Notes: a model not told the origin generated them from the sequence alone. Positions 44,119 through 53,100 are shown, numbered from the stretch's first letter. The stretch: 64,000 bases of DNA from Rhodospirillales bacterium (GCA_016712595.1 JADJQT010000002.1:1116001-1180000), one strand, 5' to 3'. Made by a program: numbers and translations.

Positions 44119-45011
44119 TCGAGCGCGGCGACGACGGCGAGCGCGGCGATCTCGCTGATGACCTGGACCGTGCCAAGGACGTCGCCGGTATGGCCGCCGA
44201 GCAAGCGCTGTGCCAGCAGCGCGACGGCGAGGGCGGCAAGGATGACCGCGGCAGCGGCGATCAGCGTCGGCCAGAAGTCGATGGTCACGAAACAGATAAC
44301 GAGCGCCAGGACGGTTGCGATGACGATGTGTTGCAGACTCGGCGTGGCGAAGCCGGCGGACAGGCCGTCGCTGCGCGCCGGCACCTGCCAGCGCATCACT
44401 GCCGGCAAGACAGCGCGGGACAGGGTTGCGGCCCCGATCAGCGCCAACATGGCCGTCTCCGACGAGGACAGGCCACTGAGGATCGCGGCACGAAGGCCAA
44501 CGCCGAGGACGATGGCGAGCGTACCGAAGGTACCGATCCGGCTGTCACGCATGATCGATAGCCGGCGCTCGCGCGTCGATCCGCTCAGGGCATCGGCGAA
44601 ATCGGCCAAACCATCCTCGTGCAAGGCGGCGCTGATCACGATTGAGACGGCCAACGCGACAAGCGCGCAGGCGAGGGGATTGAATCCGATCTCGAACGCG
44701 GCCATCAATGCCGACGCGGCGACGAGGCCGATACCGCAGCCGACGAGCGGGAACATCGCGGTGGAGCGCGGCAGGTCGTTGGGCAGTTCGGCGGGCAGGT
44801 CGTCGGCAGGGCGATCTCGCCCGTTGTCGAAGACATCGCCTTCGCTGCCGTCCTCCGCCGGCACGGCGGAGGGATCGGGCGCAATACACCGTCGCCGCGG
44901 AGCGACAGGAAGACAGGTGAGAAAGGCGGTGGCGCTGCGCAGGTCGCACCACCAGGCGCCCACGGCACCGGGAATGTCGATGATGTCCGGATGTTTGGAA
45001 TAAGTCGCCAC
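44115..45011 (-). CDS. cobS: cobalamin synthase (adenosylcobinamide-GDP ribazoletransferase)
   Basis: Polytopic inner-membrane enzyme of 298 residues joining adenosylcobinamide-GDP with alpha-ribazole (cobV in Pseudomonas denitrificans naming). Signatures are the N-terminal SATAFLTCLPVA-type segment, HEDGLADFADAL with the acidic motif, and DSRIGTFGTLAIVL. About six hydrophobic helices follow. It is translationally coupled to cobC and divergent from cobT. Confidence 0.95.
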   Translation of the reverse strand: MATYSKHPDIIDIPGAVGAWWCDLRSATAFLTCLPVAPRRRCIAPDPSAVPAEDGSEGDVFDNGRDRPADDLPAELPNDLPRSTAMFPLVGCGIGLVAASALMAAFEIGFNPLACALVALAVSIVISAALHEDGLADFADALSGSTRERRLSIMRDSRIGTFGTLAIVLGVGLRAAILSGLSSSETAMLALIGAATLSRAVLPAVMRWQVPARSDGLSAGFATPSLQHIVIATVLALVICFVTIDFWPTLIAAAAVILAALAVALLAQRLLGGHTGDVLGTVQVISEIAALAVVAALE

Positions 45012-45139
45012 GGCAAGCTTTCCGATCGGCCGGCGGATGCGCTAAAGCAGGGCTGCGTTATAGGAGAACGGCCGCGGAAAGAAAACGCGTATTGCGAGTG
45101 CAGAAGATCGTGACACAGGATTGCCAAAAACCGGCGTCG

Positions 45140-46144
45140 ATGACAGAGATTCGACGTCTTCTCGAGACCGTGTATACCCCAGACGGGGAAGCTCTGAACC
45201 AGGTCGCGCAGCGTGAGCCAGCGCTGACCAAGCCGGCCGGCTCTCTCGGACGTCTGGAAGACCTCACCGCCTGGCTCGCCGGCTGGCAGGGGCGATACCC
45301 ACCGCGACTCGCCGCCGTCGCCGCGCGTGTTTTCGCCGGCAACCACGGGATCGCCGAGCGGGGCGTCTCCGCCTATCCGGCGGCGGTCACGGCGCAGATG
45401 GTCGAAAACTTCCGCGCCGGCGGGGCGGCGATCAATCAGCTCTGCCGTACGTTCGACGTCGCCTTGCGGGTTCTGCCGCTCGAACTCGAGCGTCCGACCG
45501 GTGATTTCACCGTCACCGCGGCGATGTCGGAGGCGGAATTCGTCACGGCGTTCGCCGCCGGTTTCGCCGAGGCCGACGAAACGATCGATCTTCTGTGTCT
45601 GGGCGAGATGGGCATCGGCAATACGACCTCGGCGGCGGCCGTCGTCTGCGGCCTCTTCGGCGCGCAACCGTCGTCGTGGGTCGGCCCCGGAACCGGGGTG
45701 ACCGGCGCCGGGCTCGAGGCGAAACGCGCGGTGGTGGCGGCGGGCGTCGGGCTTCACCGCGCCGCTGCCGAGGACGGGCTCGACCTGCTGCGACGGCTCG
45801 GCGGACGAGAACTCGCGGCGATCGCTGGCGCGGTTCTCGGCGCCCGCATCCGCCGCGTCCCGGTCATCCTCGACGGATTCGTCGCCAGCGCCGCCGCGGC
45901 GGCGCTGGCCTCCGTACGCAGCGATGCGCTCGATCATTGCCGCATCGCCCATGCGTCCGCCGAGCCCGGCCATCGTCTGCTGCTGCGCCGTCTCGGCATG
46001 CGCCCGTTGCTCGATCTCGACATGCGTCTCGGCGAAGCCTCCGGCGCGGTGCTCGCCGTCGGACTCGTCCGCGCCGCCCTTGCGTGTCACCTCGGCATGG
46101 CGACGTTCGAAGGCGCCGGCGTCAGCGATCGCGGCGCCGGCTGA
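45140..46144 (+). CDS. cobT: nicotinate-nucleotide-dimethylbenzimidazole phosphoribosyltransferase
   Basis: Makes alpha-ribazole phosphate from NaMN and DMB (cobU in Pseudomonas denitrificans naming). Landmarks: KPAGSLGRLEDL, FAGNHGIAERGVSAYP, GEMGIGNTTSAAA and HASAEPGHRLLL, with the catalytic Glu in the EPGH region's C-terminal neighbours (DLDMRLGEASGA). The start is uncertain: ATG 45140 lacks a ribosome site, and GTG or TTG codons at 45092-45110 are in frame. It is divergent from cobS, on the other strand from the rest of the cob genes. Confidence 0.95.
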   Translation: MTEIRRLLETVYTPDGEALNQVAQREPALTKPAGSLGRLEDLTAWLAGWQGRYPPRLAAVAARVFAGNHGIAERGVSAYPAAVTAQMVENFRAGGAAINQLCRTFDVALRVLPLELERPTGDFTVTAAMSEAEFVTAFAAGFAEADETIDLLCLGEMGIGNTTSAAAVVCGLFGAQPSSWVGPGTGVTGAGLEAKRAVVAAGVGLHRAAAEDGLDLLRRLGGRELAAIAGAVLGARIRRVPVILDGFVASAAAAALASVRSDALDHCRIAHASAEPGHRLLLRRLGMRPLLDLDMRLGEASGAVLAVGLVRAALACHLGMATFEGAGVSDRGAG

Positions 46145-46211
46145 ATAGCGCGACGTCGGCCACAATCACCGCCTGTCATTGCGGGCGGACGGGTGGACTG
46201 CAGAGCGTGGG

Positions 46212-49058
46212 TCAAGCGATCAGGATGGTGCCATCGTCGATCAGTTGTTGGAGAGGAAGCGCCGTTGTGAAGCCTTCGAGGCGAACGGCGGCGGAAAACG
46301 TCTCGTCGACGCCGGTGCCGTCGGCGTCGATGGCAATGACGGTGGCGCCGGCTTCGGAGCGCAACGAAAGCCAGTCGGAGGCCGAGTCGCCGGCAGTAAA
46401 GCCAAGCGAGGCCAACAGCCCGCTGAAATCGAGAACGTCATGATCTGTCGCGCCGAAGTCGGTAACCCGGTCAACCGGAACGGTTCCAGTTATGGCGATC
46501 CTGGTGAGGTCACCTTCGTCCCAGACGAAATGATCAGCTCCCGAACCGCCCGTCAGGACATCCGAGCCGAGCCCGCCAGCCAGCGTGTCGTTGCCATTGC
46601 CGCCATCGATCGTATCGGCGAACAGATGCTCGCGCCCGGCGAAATCACCTTCGATGTGTAACGTTGAGGGCAGGAAACCCCCGGAACCATTAAAGAAGTC
46701 ACCCCACAGAGCGTCGTTCCCGCCTCCGCCGGACAGGGAGTCCTGGAATGCCGAGATACTGTTGCCGGCCTCGCCCGCGATTGTGATCGACAGGGACGGC
46801 GCGCTGGACGCGAAATAGACATCTCCGATCAGAAGGTCATCCACCACATCGTTACGGGGTTGGACGATCAGCAGGTCGTTGAAGGCAGTCACCCCATTGC
46901 CATCGCCTCCGTCACCGCCCAAGCCATCCGTTCCCGCCTCGATGACAAGTCCGATGCTGCCGGTAAATGCCTGTGATCGCACATCGCCGACCAGCAGGTT
47001 GCCGATGTCGCCGTCGTCAGCACTGGGGAAGATCGAATCGCAGAACGCTCTGACGGAGTTATCGTCGCCGCCTTCACCTCCGCTAAAGTCCGACCGAGAC
47101 GATCCTGCGCCGGCAGCAGCCCTGAGTGTTACCGACCCGGCTCCATCGGTGAGATCAATATCGCCGATGAGTATGCCGGCGCCCCCAAAGTCTTCCATGG
47201 CGTCGTTGAATGCTTGGGAGACATTGAGATCGCCTGCGTTTTTCTGCTCTCCATCAGAGTTCTCAGGCGCGACACCTGCCAGCACGTTAAGGCTCATAGT
47301 GCCGTCCAGTGGCGTGGCCTGCACGTCTCCGACGAGCAGGTCGCTTCCGGCATCGCCGAAAAGCGTATCGCTAAAGGCATGGGTTTCATTGGCGTCGCCG
47401 CCATCGCCCCCATATCCGATGATCTCGCCGTTGACAGCATGGGGAGATCCACTGCCGCCGCTGCCGGCGTCGGCGATCAACACCGTGCTACCCGAGGTGT
47501 CCAAGATGCCCGCAAGCGCGGCGTCGCCAATCAGCGTGTCGCCGCCGAGGCCGCCAATGAGACGATCGTTGAAGGCTTGCGCGAGGTTGCTGCCGCCGCC
47601 GACGGTATTGTAACTCGCGGTGCCCGAGGCTGCCCGCAGGTGTAGGTCGCCCGTCACGTCGACGCTGTAGACGTCCCCCACCAGAAGATCGGCGCTGCCG
47701 CCGCCGGTCAAAATATCGTTGAAGCCGGTCAGCACATTTCGGTCGCCCCCGTTGCCGCCATAGTTTGAGTCGGCCGTCGCGGTGCCGCACAGCGCGCTGA
47801 GGGTGACAGAGCCGACCAAGTGTTGAAGGAGCACGTCGCCGGCCATGGTGTCGCGACCGCTCGCGCCGAACAGACTGTCATCAAAAGCGAAGACGGCGCA
47901 CTGATTACCCCCGGACGCGGGAGGACCGTCGCCCTGTTCACCGGCCTCCGCCTGGATCAAGAGGTCTTGCACTCCGTCGCGCAAGACGACGTCGCCGGCC
48001 AACACGTCGTCGCTGGCACCTCCCCGAACCGAGTCCTCGAACGCGTGCAGAGCATCGCGGGCGCCGCCACTGCTGACGTCGCCGCCGCTACCCGCGCCGG
48101 CGAGGAGTGACACGCGGCCTGTCGACCGGTCGCTGATGACGTCTCCTGCGAGGACATCGCTGCCCGCCTCGCCAAACAGACTATCGTCGAAGGCAGTGGC
48201 GCCGTTCATAGAACCGCCGTGTCCGCCACCGGCGTTGATATTGCCGTTTCCGCCTTCGCCGACCTGGGCCTCCAATATCACCGTGCCACTGGCGTCTGCC
48301 CGGAACACATCTCCTGCCAGTTGATCCGCGCCGACGTCGCCGTGCACGTCGTCACCGAAGGCCGTTGCGATGCCATAATCACCGCCATTGGCGCGACTGT
48401 CGCCATACCTGCTGCCTGTCGGATTGCCGCGTCCGACTTGCAATGCGAGCCGCAGTGCGCCCGTACCTGTTGTCAGCACGTCGCCCGCGACGATATCGTC
48501 GCCATCGCCGGCTCCAAGCGTGTCATTGAAGGCGGACGCGCGGTTGAAGTTTCCGCCATCGGCCCCGCTCTCCGCCTGGCCCACTGAGACGGCCAGCTCG
48601 ACATCCCCGCCGATGGCGAGCACGTCTCCGGCTAATCGGTCGGCGCCGAGCCCCGCCCCAACCCGATCGTTGAACGCCGTGCAACGGTTGTCGTCGCCGC
48701 CGAGGCCACCGGTGGCGTACTCGTAGAAGGGAAAGTTCGGCGTCGGGCGATAAAACCCCTTGCCTGATTCGCCCACCCCGACCGCCAGCGCGACGTCACC
48801 GCCACCTGAGGACACGACGTCGCCGGCGAGCGTATCTTCACCGCCGCCCGCGAACAGCGTGTCGTCGAAGGCGACGATGTCCTCCCCATCAGCACCGTCG
48901 ACGGTGCCGTTGGCGTTTCCCGCCTCCGCGTCCAGCGACACCGCTGTTCCGACAGTCCGCAGCACATCACCCGCTATGGTGTCGTCTGCCGGCGTGCCGG
49001 GAACGTCAACCCCGGCAGCGAGTGCCTTGACGCCGTCTGATCCCGTTAGGTTTGGCAT
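46212..49058 (-). CDS. RTX-like repeat protein (948 residues), secretion by type I system likely
   Basis: From about residue 60 to 800 the protein consists of about fourteen imperfect repeats of 50-70 residues. Each is centred on a core like AFNDSLFGGGGDDVLAGDV, alternating with glycine- and aspartate-rich loops of variable length. True RTX nonapeptides (GGxGxDxLxGG) occur at about residues 815-845. The last 100 residues (VTDFGATDHDVLDFSGLL, then LQQLIDDGTILIA) resemble the C-terminal secretion regions of RTX/T1SS substrates. There is no N-terminal signal peptide. AAGGAGGA precedes the ATG. No HlyB/HlyD/TolC genes are nearby. Calcium binding and surface or extracellular location are inferred. 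Confidence 0.85.
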   Translation of the reverse strand: MPNLTGSDGVKALAAGVDVPGTPADDTIAGDVLRTVGTAVSLDAEAGNANGTVDGADGEDIVAFDDTLFAGGGEDTLAGDVVSSGGGDVALAVGVGESGKGFYRPTPNFPFYEYATGGLGGDDNRCTAFNDRVGAGLGADRLAGDVLAIGGDVELAVSVGQAESGADGGNFNRASAFNDTLGAGDGDDIVAGDVLTTGTGALRLALQVGRGNPTGSRYGDSRANGGDYGIATAFGDDVHGDVGADQLAGDVFRADASGTVILEAQVGEGGNGNINAGGGHGGSMNGATAFDDSLFGEAGSDVLAGDVISDRSTGRVSLLAGAGSGGDVSSGGARDALHAFEDSVRGGASDDVLAGDVVLRDGVQDLLIQAEAGEQGDGPPASGGNQCAVFAFDDSLFGASGRDTMAGDVLLQHLVGSVTLSALCGTATADSNYGGNGGDRNVLTGFNDILTGGGSADLLVGDVYSVDVTGDLHLRAASGTASYNTVGGGSNLAQAFNDRLIGGLGGDTLIGDAALAGILDTSGSTVLIADAGSGGSGSPHAVNGEIIGYGGDGGDANETHAFSDTLFGDAGSDLLVGDVQATPLDGTMSLNVLAGVAPENSDGEQKNAGDLNVSQAFNDAMEDFGGAGILIGDIDLTDGAGSVTLRAAAGAGSSRSDFSGGEGGDDNSVRAFCDSIFPSADDGDIGNLLVGDVRSQAFTGSIGLVIEAGTDGLGGDGGDGNGVTAFNDLLIVQPRNDVVDDLLIGDVYFASSAPSLSITIAGEAGNSISAFQDSLSGGGGNDALWGDFFNGSGGFLPSTLHIEGDFAGREHLFADTIDGGNGNDTLAGGLGSDVLTGGSGADHFVWDEGDLTRIAITGTVPVDRVTDFGATDHDVLDFSGLLASLGFTAGDSASDWLSLRSEAGATVIAIDADGTGVDETFSAAVRLEGFTTALPLQQLIDDGTILIA

Positions 49059-49543
49059 TTCTGGCTCCTCCTTGTCGTTCCAGTCTCACCCGGGCGCCGT
49101 CATCGTGCCCGAATCGGATCGTGCCCGAATCGGATCGTGGCTGAATCGGATCGTGGCTGAAGCGAGCTTTCTCAAGCACGCTGCGTGCTGACCGGCGCGC
49201 GTGCGGCGGCCAAGAGATACCGCCCGTCTCGTAAGGAGTGCGGATCGGTCTTTCTGATAGTTCTGTCCGCCCCCGGACCGTCGCACGAGGCGGGCGCTGT
49301 ACGCGCACAATTCCTGCGAGCCGCTAAGCACTGAACCCGCGCTCCCCTCGTCGCTACGGCACGTAGAGCCTGAACGGCCAATTTTACGAATATCCAAGGG
49401 CTTGCTATCACGTCCACACTGTCGGCAGCAAGCGTCGGTCGCGGCCAACCCACCGACCGTATCAAGCGACGGAAGCGCCTTGAAAAAGCGCCCACGCGGT
49501 GAGGTGAGCATCGTTGGGCGCGGGCCTCGGCGGCTGGGCCTGG
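49059..49543. other. 485-base non-coding region upstream of the RTX-like gene
   Basis: Lies between the RTX-like gene and the molybdenum-carrier-like gene, both on the minus strand. It holds the 16-bp tandem repeat reported separately. I find no credible open frame: those that cross it lack ribosome sites and family similarity. No clear -35/-10 pair or terminator hairpin stands out. Confidence 0.5.
49102..49165. repeat. four tandem copies of a 16-bp repeat
   Basis: Four head-to-tail units: ATCGTGCCCGAATCGG twice (49102-49117, 49118-49133), then ATCGTGGCTGAATCGG (49134-49149) and ATCGTGGCTGAAGCGA (49150-49165). The array ends 44 bases before the RTX-like start codon, so it lies in its probable promoter or leader. 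Not CRISPR: there are no spacers. Confidence 0.9.
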
Positions 49544-49996
49544 TCAGTCGCCCAGGACGGCATCGAGGAACGCGCGGGCGAGAGCGTGGATGCCGGGAGC
49601 GCTGCTCTCGCGCGGGCCGGCGACGTTGAGCACCTGCGTGCCCGTTTGGATCAGCCAGTCGCGCACGGCGGCCGCGTCGGGCTTCGCGCTCAGATCGACG
49701 ACGAGCAAGGGTTTGGCGAGCCGCTCGGCGAGGACCGCCGTCAGGGCGGTGCCGCCGGTTGGGGGGCCACAGGTGAGAATGAGCGTGGCGTCGGCATCGG
49801 CAACGTTGCGCCGCGTCCGCTCCGGATAGGAGCGGCTGGGCGTCTCGCGCAAGGGATAACGCGCCGGCACTGTTCCGTCCTCGGCGCGCCGTCCACGCGG
49901 AACCCAGCCGCCGCACGCAACCCCCCGGGCAAGGGCGACATCAAGGGCAGCGCGGTCGACACCGGTCTGGCCGCCCGAAATGATCCGAGCAAGCAT
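49544..49996 (-). CDS. putative molybdenum-carrier / SLOG-family protein
   Basis: 150 residues with the start MLARIISGGQTGVDRAALD, the GGQTGVDR nucleotide-binding loop of the 'putative molybdenum carrier' (YpsA-like SLOG) family. TLILTCGPPTGGTALTA and VLNVAGPRESSAPGI follow, also conserved there. SLOG domains bind nucleotides or related ligands. Molybdenum cofactor binding is only a family label from a plant protein. It may be in one transcription unit with the upstream phosphatase-like gene, 45 bases away. Confidence 0.82.
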   Translation of the reverse strand: MLARIISGGQTGVDRAALDVALARGVACGGWVPRGRRAEDGTVPARYPLRETPSRSYPERTRRNVADADATLILTCGPPTGGTALTAVLAERLAKPLLVVDLSAKPDAAAVRDWLIQTGTQVLNVAGPRESSAPGIHALARAFLDAVLGD

Positions 49997-50041
49997 CGTC
50001 GGGCAAGACTCAGCCGGGATGGCGGACCGGCGGGGGATGCC

Positions 50042-50851
50042 TCATGCCTCGATCATCTCGACGAGGCCGCCCGTGGCATCGAAGCACGCGGCGACGAGCG
50101 GGCCGCCAAAGCCGCAGCCGCCATCCAGCGAGGCGATGCGCTCGGTGATGACGACGCCGCCCCGGCGCGCGTCGGCACCGCGGATGACGCGGTTGAAGCC
50201 GTCGTAAGACTCGGTGAGCGATTCGAACTCGCGGCAACCCCACCAGAACGTATCGGCCTGCTGCGACAGCGGGCGGCTCGGATCGACCCCGGCGTTGACG
50301 AACAGCAGAACGCCGTCGCGGGTAAATGCGGCGCGGCGCAGCACGCTCATCAGCCGTTCGTGCCCGTCGATGTCGCGAATGCAAGATCGCAGGTGGTTGG
50401 TCCAGCGCGACAGGGCTGCCGCGCCGAGTTTGGCGGCGGTCCGCCCGTCCGCCACCGTGCCGCCATACGCCTCGAGCGTCGCCCCAACCCCCTGAGTCAG
50501 CATCCACTCGAGCACCTCGCGCGGGTTGGGAGCAAACTGCATTTGCAGCAGCTTGTGCCACATCTCTTCCTGGCTGCCGCGCAGGTAGGCGATTTCGCCG
50601 TGGACGGGATCGAGATGGCGTGCCATCAGCTCGCGCCGGAACAGCAGCATCTCGTGAACGGTGGCGGCAACGTCGCCGCGACCGAGAAAATTGCCCAGAT
50701 AGATGAGATTATCGTCCGGCTGGATGCGCGAGCGCAGCAGCGCGTGAAGCGCGCCGAGACGACCGACCTCGCCGAGTATCGACGCAACAGCCCAATTACG
50801 ACGGCCTTCCGGCAGCATCGCGAAAACGGTCGTTTCGGTCATCGTCGACAA
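50042..50851 (-). CDS. PPP-family phosphatase-like protein lacking metal ligands
   Basis: 269 residues with the outline of the serine/threonine-type metallophosphoesterase fold, but the catalytic residues are replaced. The first DxH motif (normally GDIHG) reads ILGEVG (residues 25-30). GDxxDRG reads GNFLGRG (53-59), GNHE reads GSQEE (92-96), and the late HAG reads NAG in FVNAGVDPSRPL. The spacing still matches the family, which is why the relationship can be recognised. It is probably catalytically inactive and may act by binding. The gene lies 52 bases after carD on the same strand. Confidence 0.72.
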   Translation of the reverse strand: MSTMTETTVFAMLPEGRRNWAVASILGEVGRLGALHALLRSRIQPDDNLIYLGNFLGRGDVAATVHEMLLFRRELMARHLDPVHGEIAYLRGSQEEMWHKLLQMQFAPNPREVLEWMLTQGVGATLEAYGGTVADGRTAAKLGAAALSRWTNHLRSCIRDIDGHERLMSVLRRAAFTRDGVLLFVNAGVDPSRPLSQQADTFWWGCREFESLTESYDGFNRVIRGADARRGGVVITERIASLDGGCGFGGPLVAACFDATGGLVEMIEA

Positions 50852-50903
50852 TCCGTCGCCTCCGGCCGGCGCCTGCAGGGGCCAGGCGCCGCCGGTTGAT
50901 CGA

Positions 50904-51401
50904 TCAGGCGGCGCTCAAGAGATCTTCGAGCTTGCCGGTCGCAGCTTCCTTGTCGATACATTCAAGGGCCGCCAGTTCGCAAGCTAGGCGATCGAACGCT
51001 GCTTCATAGATCTGCCGTTCGCTGAACGACTGATCGGGCTGGCCGACGTTCGGATAAAGGTCGCGCACGACCTCGGCGATCGAGACCGGGTCTCCCGAGT
51101 TGATCTTCGCTTCGTATTCCTGGGCTCGCCGGCTCCACATCGTTTTCTTGATACGGGCTCGTCCCCTCAGCTTGGTTAGTGCGTTTTCCATCACTTTACG
51201 TGTGCTCAGCCGTCGCAGACCCGCGTGCGAAACCTTGCCGATGGGCACGCGCAGCGTCATTCGGTCGCGATCGAAGGCGATGACAAAGAGCTGGAGTTCT
51301 TGTCCAGCGATTTCCCGGGTTTCGATACCGATGACTTTGCCTACGCCATGCGTCGGGTAGACAACATAGTCACCAGAGCCGAAGGCCATTTCTTCCCGCA
51401 T
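50904..51401 (-). CDS. carD: CarD-family transcription regulator
   Basis: 165 residues with the CarD/TRCF RNA-polymerase-interacting Tudor-like domain at the N-terminus (FGSGDYVVYPTHGVGKVIGIE). A basic helical C-terminal domain follows (KLRGRARIKKTMWSRRAQEYEAKI) that binds the promoter fork. CarD stabilises open complexes and in several bacteria controls rRNA and stress genes. ATG 51401 has GGAG upstream; a TTG at 51419 is possible. It is located downstream of fdxA as in many alphaproteobacteria. Confidence 0.93.
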   Translation of the reverse strand: MREEMAFGSGDYVVYPTHGVGKVIGIETREIAGQELQLFVIAFDRDRMTLRVPIGKVSHAGLRRLSTRKVMENALTKLRGRARIKKTMWSRRAQEYEAKINSGDPVSIAEVVRDLYPNVGQPDQSFSERQIYEAAFDRLACELAALECIDKEAATGKLEDLLSAA

Positions 51402-51772
51402 TGTCTCCGTTCTCTCCAAAAGCGTTGAAGGTGCCCGCGTGTACGACTAATTGTCCTAGAAAAAGGATCAATAGAAGCTGGCTAAGGAGCGATTTGGATT
51501 TGACGAGCACCCGTCCAGATTATTGCGGTCGCCACCCCCGGGAGGCCATTCCTCCTAGCGATCCGACTTCGCTGGTCGAAAACCAGCAGTCTTACTTTAT
51601 ACCACGCGTGCGCAGCAAAATTCAAACCTTGAGTGCAGTTTCGGTGATATAGGCTGTCATTTGCCTGTTTAGCGAGCACAAGGAAGGCCATTTGTCTACG
51701 GCATGGGGGCATGGCAACTGCCGGCCCCGCAAAGGGCGCGGAGGCCGGCCGGCGGACGGTGTGCGGCGAAGA
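51402..51772. other. 371-base region between fdxA and carD
   Basis: No gene seen. It is less GC-rich than its surroundings and should carry the carD promoter. A perfect hairpin GCTGGT-CGAAA-ACCAGC lies near 51571-51587 without a T-run. A GC-rich stem with GCCGGC arms lies just after the fdxA stop (about 51719-51757) and may end that transcript. Neither is a classical terminator. Confidence 0.45.
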
Positions 51773-52108
51773 TCAGCTTCCCGAACCGGGGTTGCTGCTC
51801 AGGAATTCTTCCTTGCCCGGCTTGCCGTTCCAGTCGTCGGCGTCCGTCGGCGGTTCCCCCTTGCGCGTGACGTTCGGCCAGGTCAGGGAGAATTGCGTAT
51901 TCAGCTCAAGCCATTTCTCGTGTCCCGGCTCGGTATCGGGGACGATCGCCTCCGCCGGGCATTCAGGCTCGCAAACGCCGCAGTCGATGCATTCGTCAGG
52001 GTGAATGACGAGCATGTTCTCGCCTTCATAAAAGCAATCGACCGGACAAACTTCGACGCAATCCATGTATTTGCATCGAATACAGTTCTCGGTAACGATA
52101 TAGGTCAT
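51773..52108 (-). CDS. fdxA: 7Fe ferredoxin FdxA
   Basis: 111-residue ferredoxin of the Azotobacter FdI type, carrying one [3Fe-4S] and one [4Fe-4S] cluster. Cysteines lie at 9, 12, 17, 21, 25, 40, 43, 46 and 50. By homology 9, 17 and 50 hold the 3Fe cluster and 21, 40, 43 and 46 the 4Fe cluster. The C-terminal extension (LELNTQFSLTWPNVT onward) is typical of the alphaproteobacterial form. AGGAGG precedes the ATG. Low-potential electron carrier, partners unknown. Confidence 0.97.
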   Translation of the reverse strand: MTYIVTENCIRCKYMDCVEVCPVDCFYEGENMLVIHPDECIDCGVCEPECPAEAIVPDTEPGHEKWLELNTQFSLTWPNVTRKGEPPTDADDWNGKPGKEEFLSSNPGSGS

Positions 52109-52181
52109 TTCGGCCCTCCTTTTTCTCCGTCACGATCGCGGCGCCCGGCCCGGACCGGTTGATTAGCCGCATCGGCGCAGT

Positions 52182-52655
52182 TCATTTGTTTCGTTCGATG
52201 ACCCGTTTGCGCGCCTCGCCCGCGTCACGATCGGACACATGGAGCAGGCCGGCGACGCGTCGGACGAGATTGGCTTCGTAATCGTCGACCACGCCGTCGG
52301 CGTAGGCGACATCCCACAACATCTCGATCACGTCGATCCGTCCCTGCGCGTCGGAACGGTCGTTGATCACCCGTGTTACGCCGAAGAAATCGGTGGAGTT
52401 GGCCGCGTCGCGCTCGGCGGTATCAAGCAGCGCTTCAACCTCGCTTACCCCCAGCCGATCGCGCAGCAGGATACGGATGCGGTCGCGCTCCACCGGGGCG
52501 ATCGTGCCGTCAAGGCGCGCGGCGATGGCGAGCAGCACCGCCGCCGCCCGCTGCAACGGGTCGGCCTGCTCCGGCGCTTCGGTCCTGGAATCGGCGTCGT
52601 CGAACAACGCCATCAATCGTTCAAGCATGACGTTGGGTAACATAATGCGTTGCAT
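52182..52655 (-). CDS. TerB-like (tellurite-resistance-type) domain protein
   Basis: About 157 residues, helical, with two TerB-like acidic turns: LDGTIAPVERDRIRILLRD and YADGVVDDYEANLVRRVAGLL. TerB domains are metal-binding helical folds of uncertain role, named from tellurite resistance operons but common elsewhere. Start ambiguous: ATG 52655 is used, ATG 52643 and 52628 are alternatives, none with a strong ribosome site. The frame open to 52880 overlaps the S4 gene and its extra part is not family-like. Confidence 0.8.
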   Translation of the reverse strand: MQRIMLPNVMLERLMALFDDADSRTEAPEQADPLQRAAAVLLAIAARLDGTIAPVERDRIRILLRDRLGVSEVEALLDTAERDAANSTDFFGVTRVINDRSDAQGRIDVIEMLWDVAYADGVVDDYEANLVRRVAGLLHVSDRDAGEARKRVIERNK

Positions 52656-52698
52656 GTGCTCAACAACAGCTTGAACAGGGCTTTTGCGCTGCGACCGA

Positions 52699-53100
52699 TC
52701 AGTCGGCGCCGCGCAGCCGTTCGATCGCGCGCCGGTCGGCCTTGGTCGGCCGGCCGGCGCCGGCGGGCCGCTCCGGCGGCGCGGCGTTGAGATGGTCCGT
52801 TGCCGCTGCCGGTGGCGCGAGTTCGTGCAGCGGCGGGGCAAGATCCTCGTAGAGGGTCTGTGCCTCGCTCGCGGGGCCACGGCGGGTGCCGAGCGCGCGA
52901 ACGCGAATCAGCCGGATGTGCGGCCCGAGGGCGAAGGTGAGGACATCGCCGGGACGAACTGCGTGATGCGACTTGGCGATGGGCACGTCGTTGACGCGGA
53001 TTCGCCCCGTGGCGCACATGCTTGCGGCAAGGGTGCGGCTCTTGAAAAACCGCGCGTGCCAAAGCCACTTGTCGAGACGCAGGTGTTCGCTCGGACTCAT
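52699..53100 (-). CDS. S4-domain RNA-binding protein (HslR-like)
   Basis: 133 residues beginning with an S4 domain (LRLDKWLWHARFFKSRTLA, then RVNDVPIAKSHHAVRPGD) and ending with a basic, Ala/Pro-rich tail. It resembles Hsp15 (HslR), which rescues stalled 50S subunits carrying peptidyl-tRNA; this role is by family. The ATG at 53100 overlaps the helicase stop by four bases, so the two are translationally coupled. Confidence 0.9.
   Translation of the reverse strand: MSPSEHLRLDKWLWHARFFKSRTLAASMCATGRIRVNDVPIAKSHHAVRPGDVLTFALGPHIRLIRVRALGTRRGPASEAQTLYEDLAPPLHELAPPAAATDHLNAAPPERPAGAGRPTKADRRAIERLRGAD

Noticed and set aside
44705..46165. 486-codon minus-strand frame opposite cobT
   Set aside because: Shadow of cobT; joins unrelated sequence from cobS in another frame.
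49102..49165. Possible CRISPR array
   Set aside because: The four 16-bp units are directly abutting with no spacers, and no cas genes are present.
51571..51587. Rho-independent terminator between fdxA and carD
   Set aside because: The hairpin lacks a following T-run on either strand.
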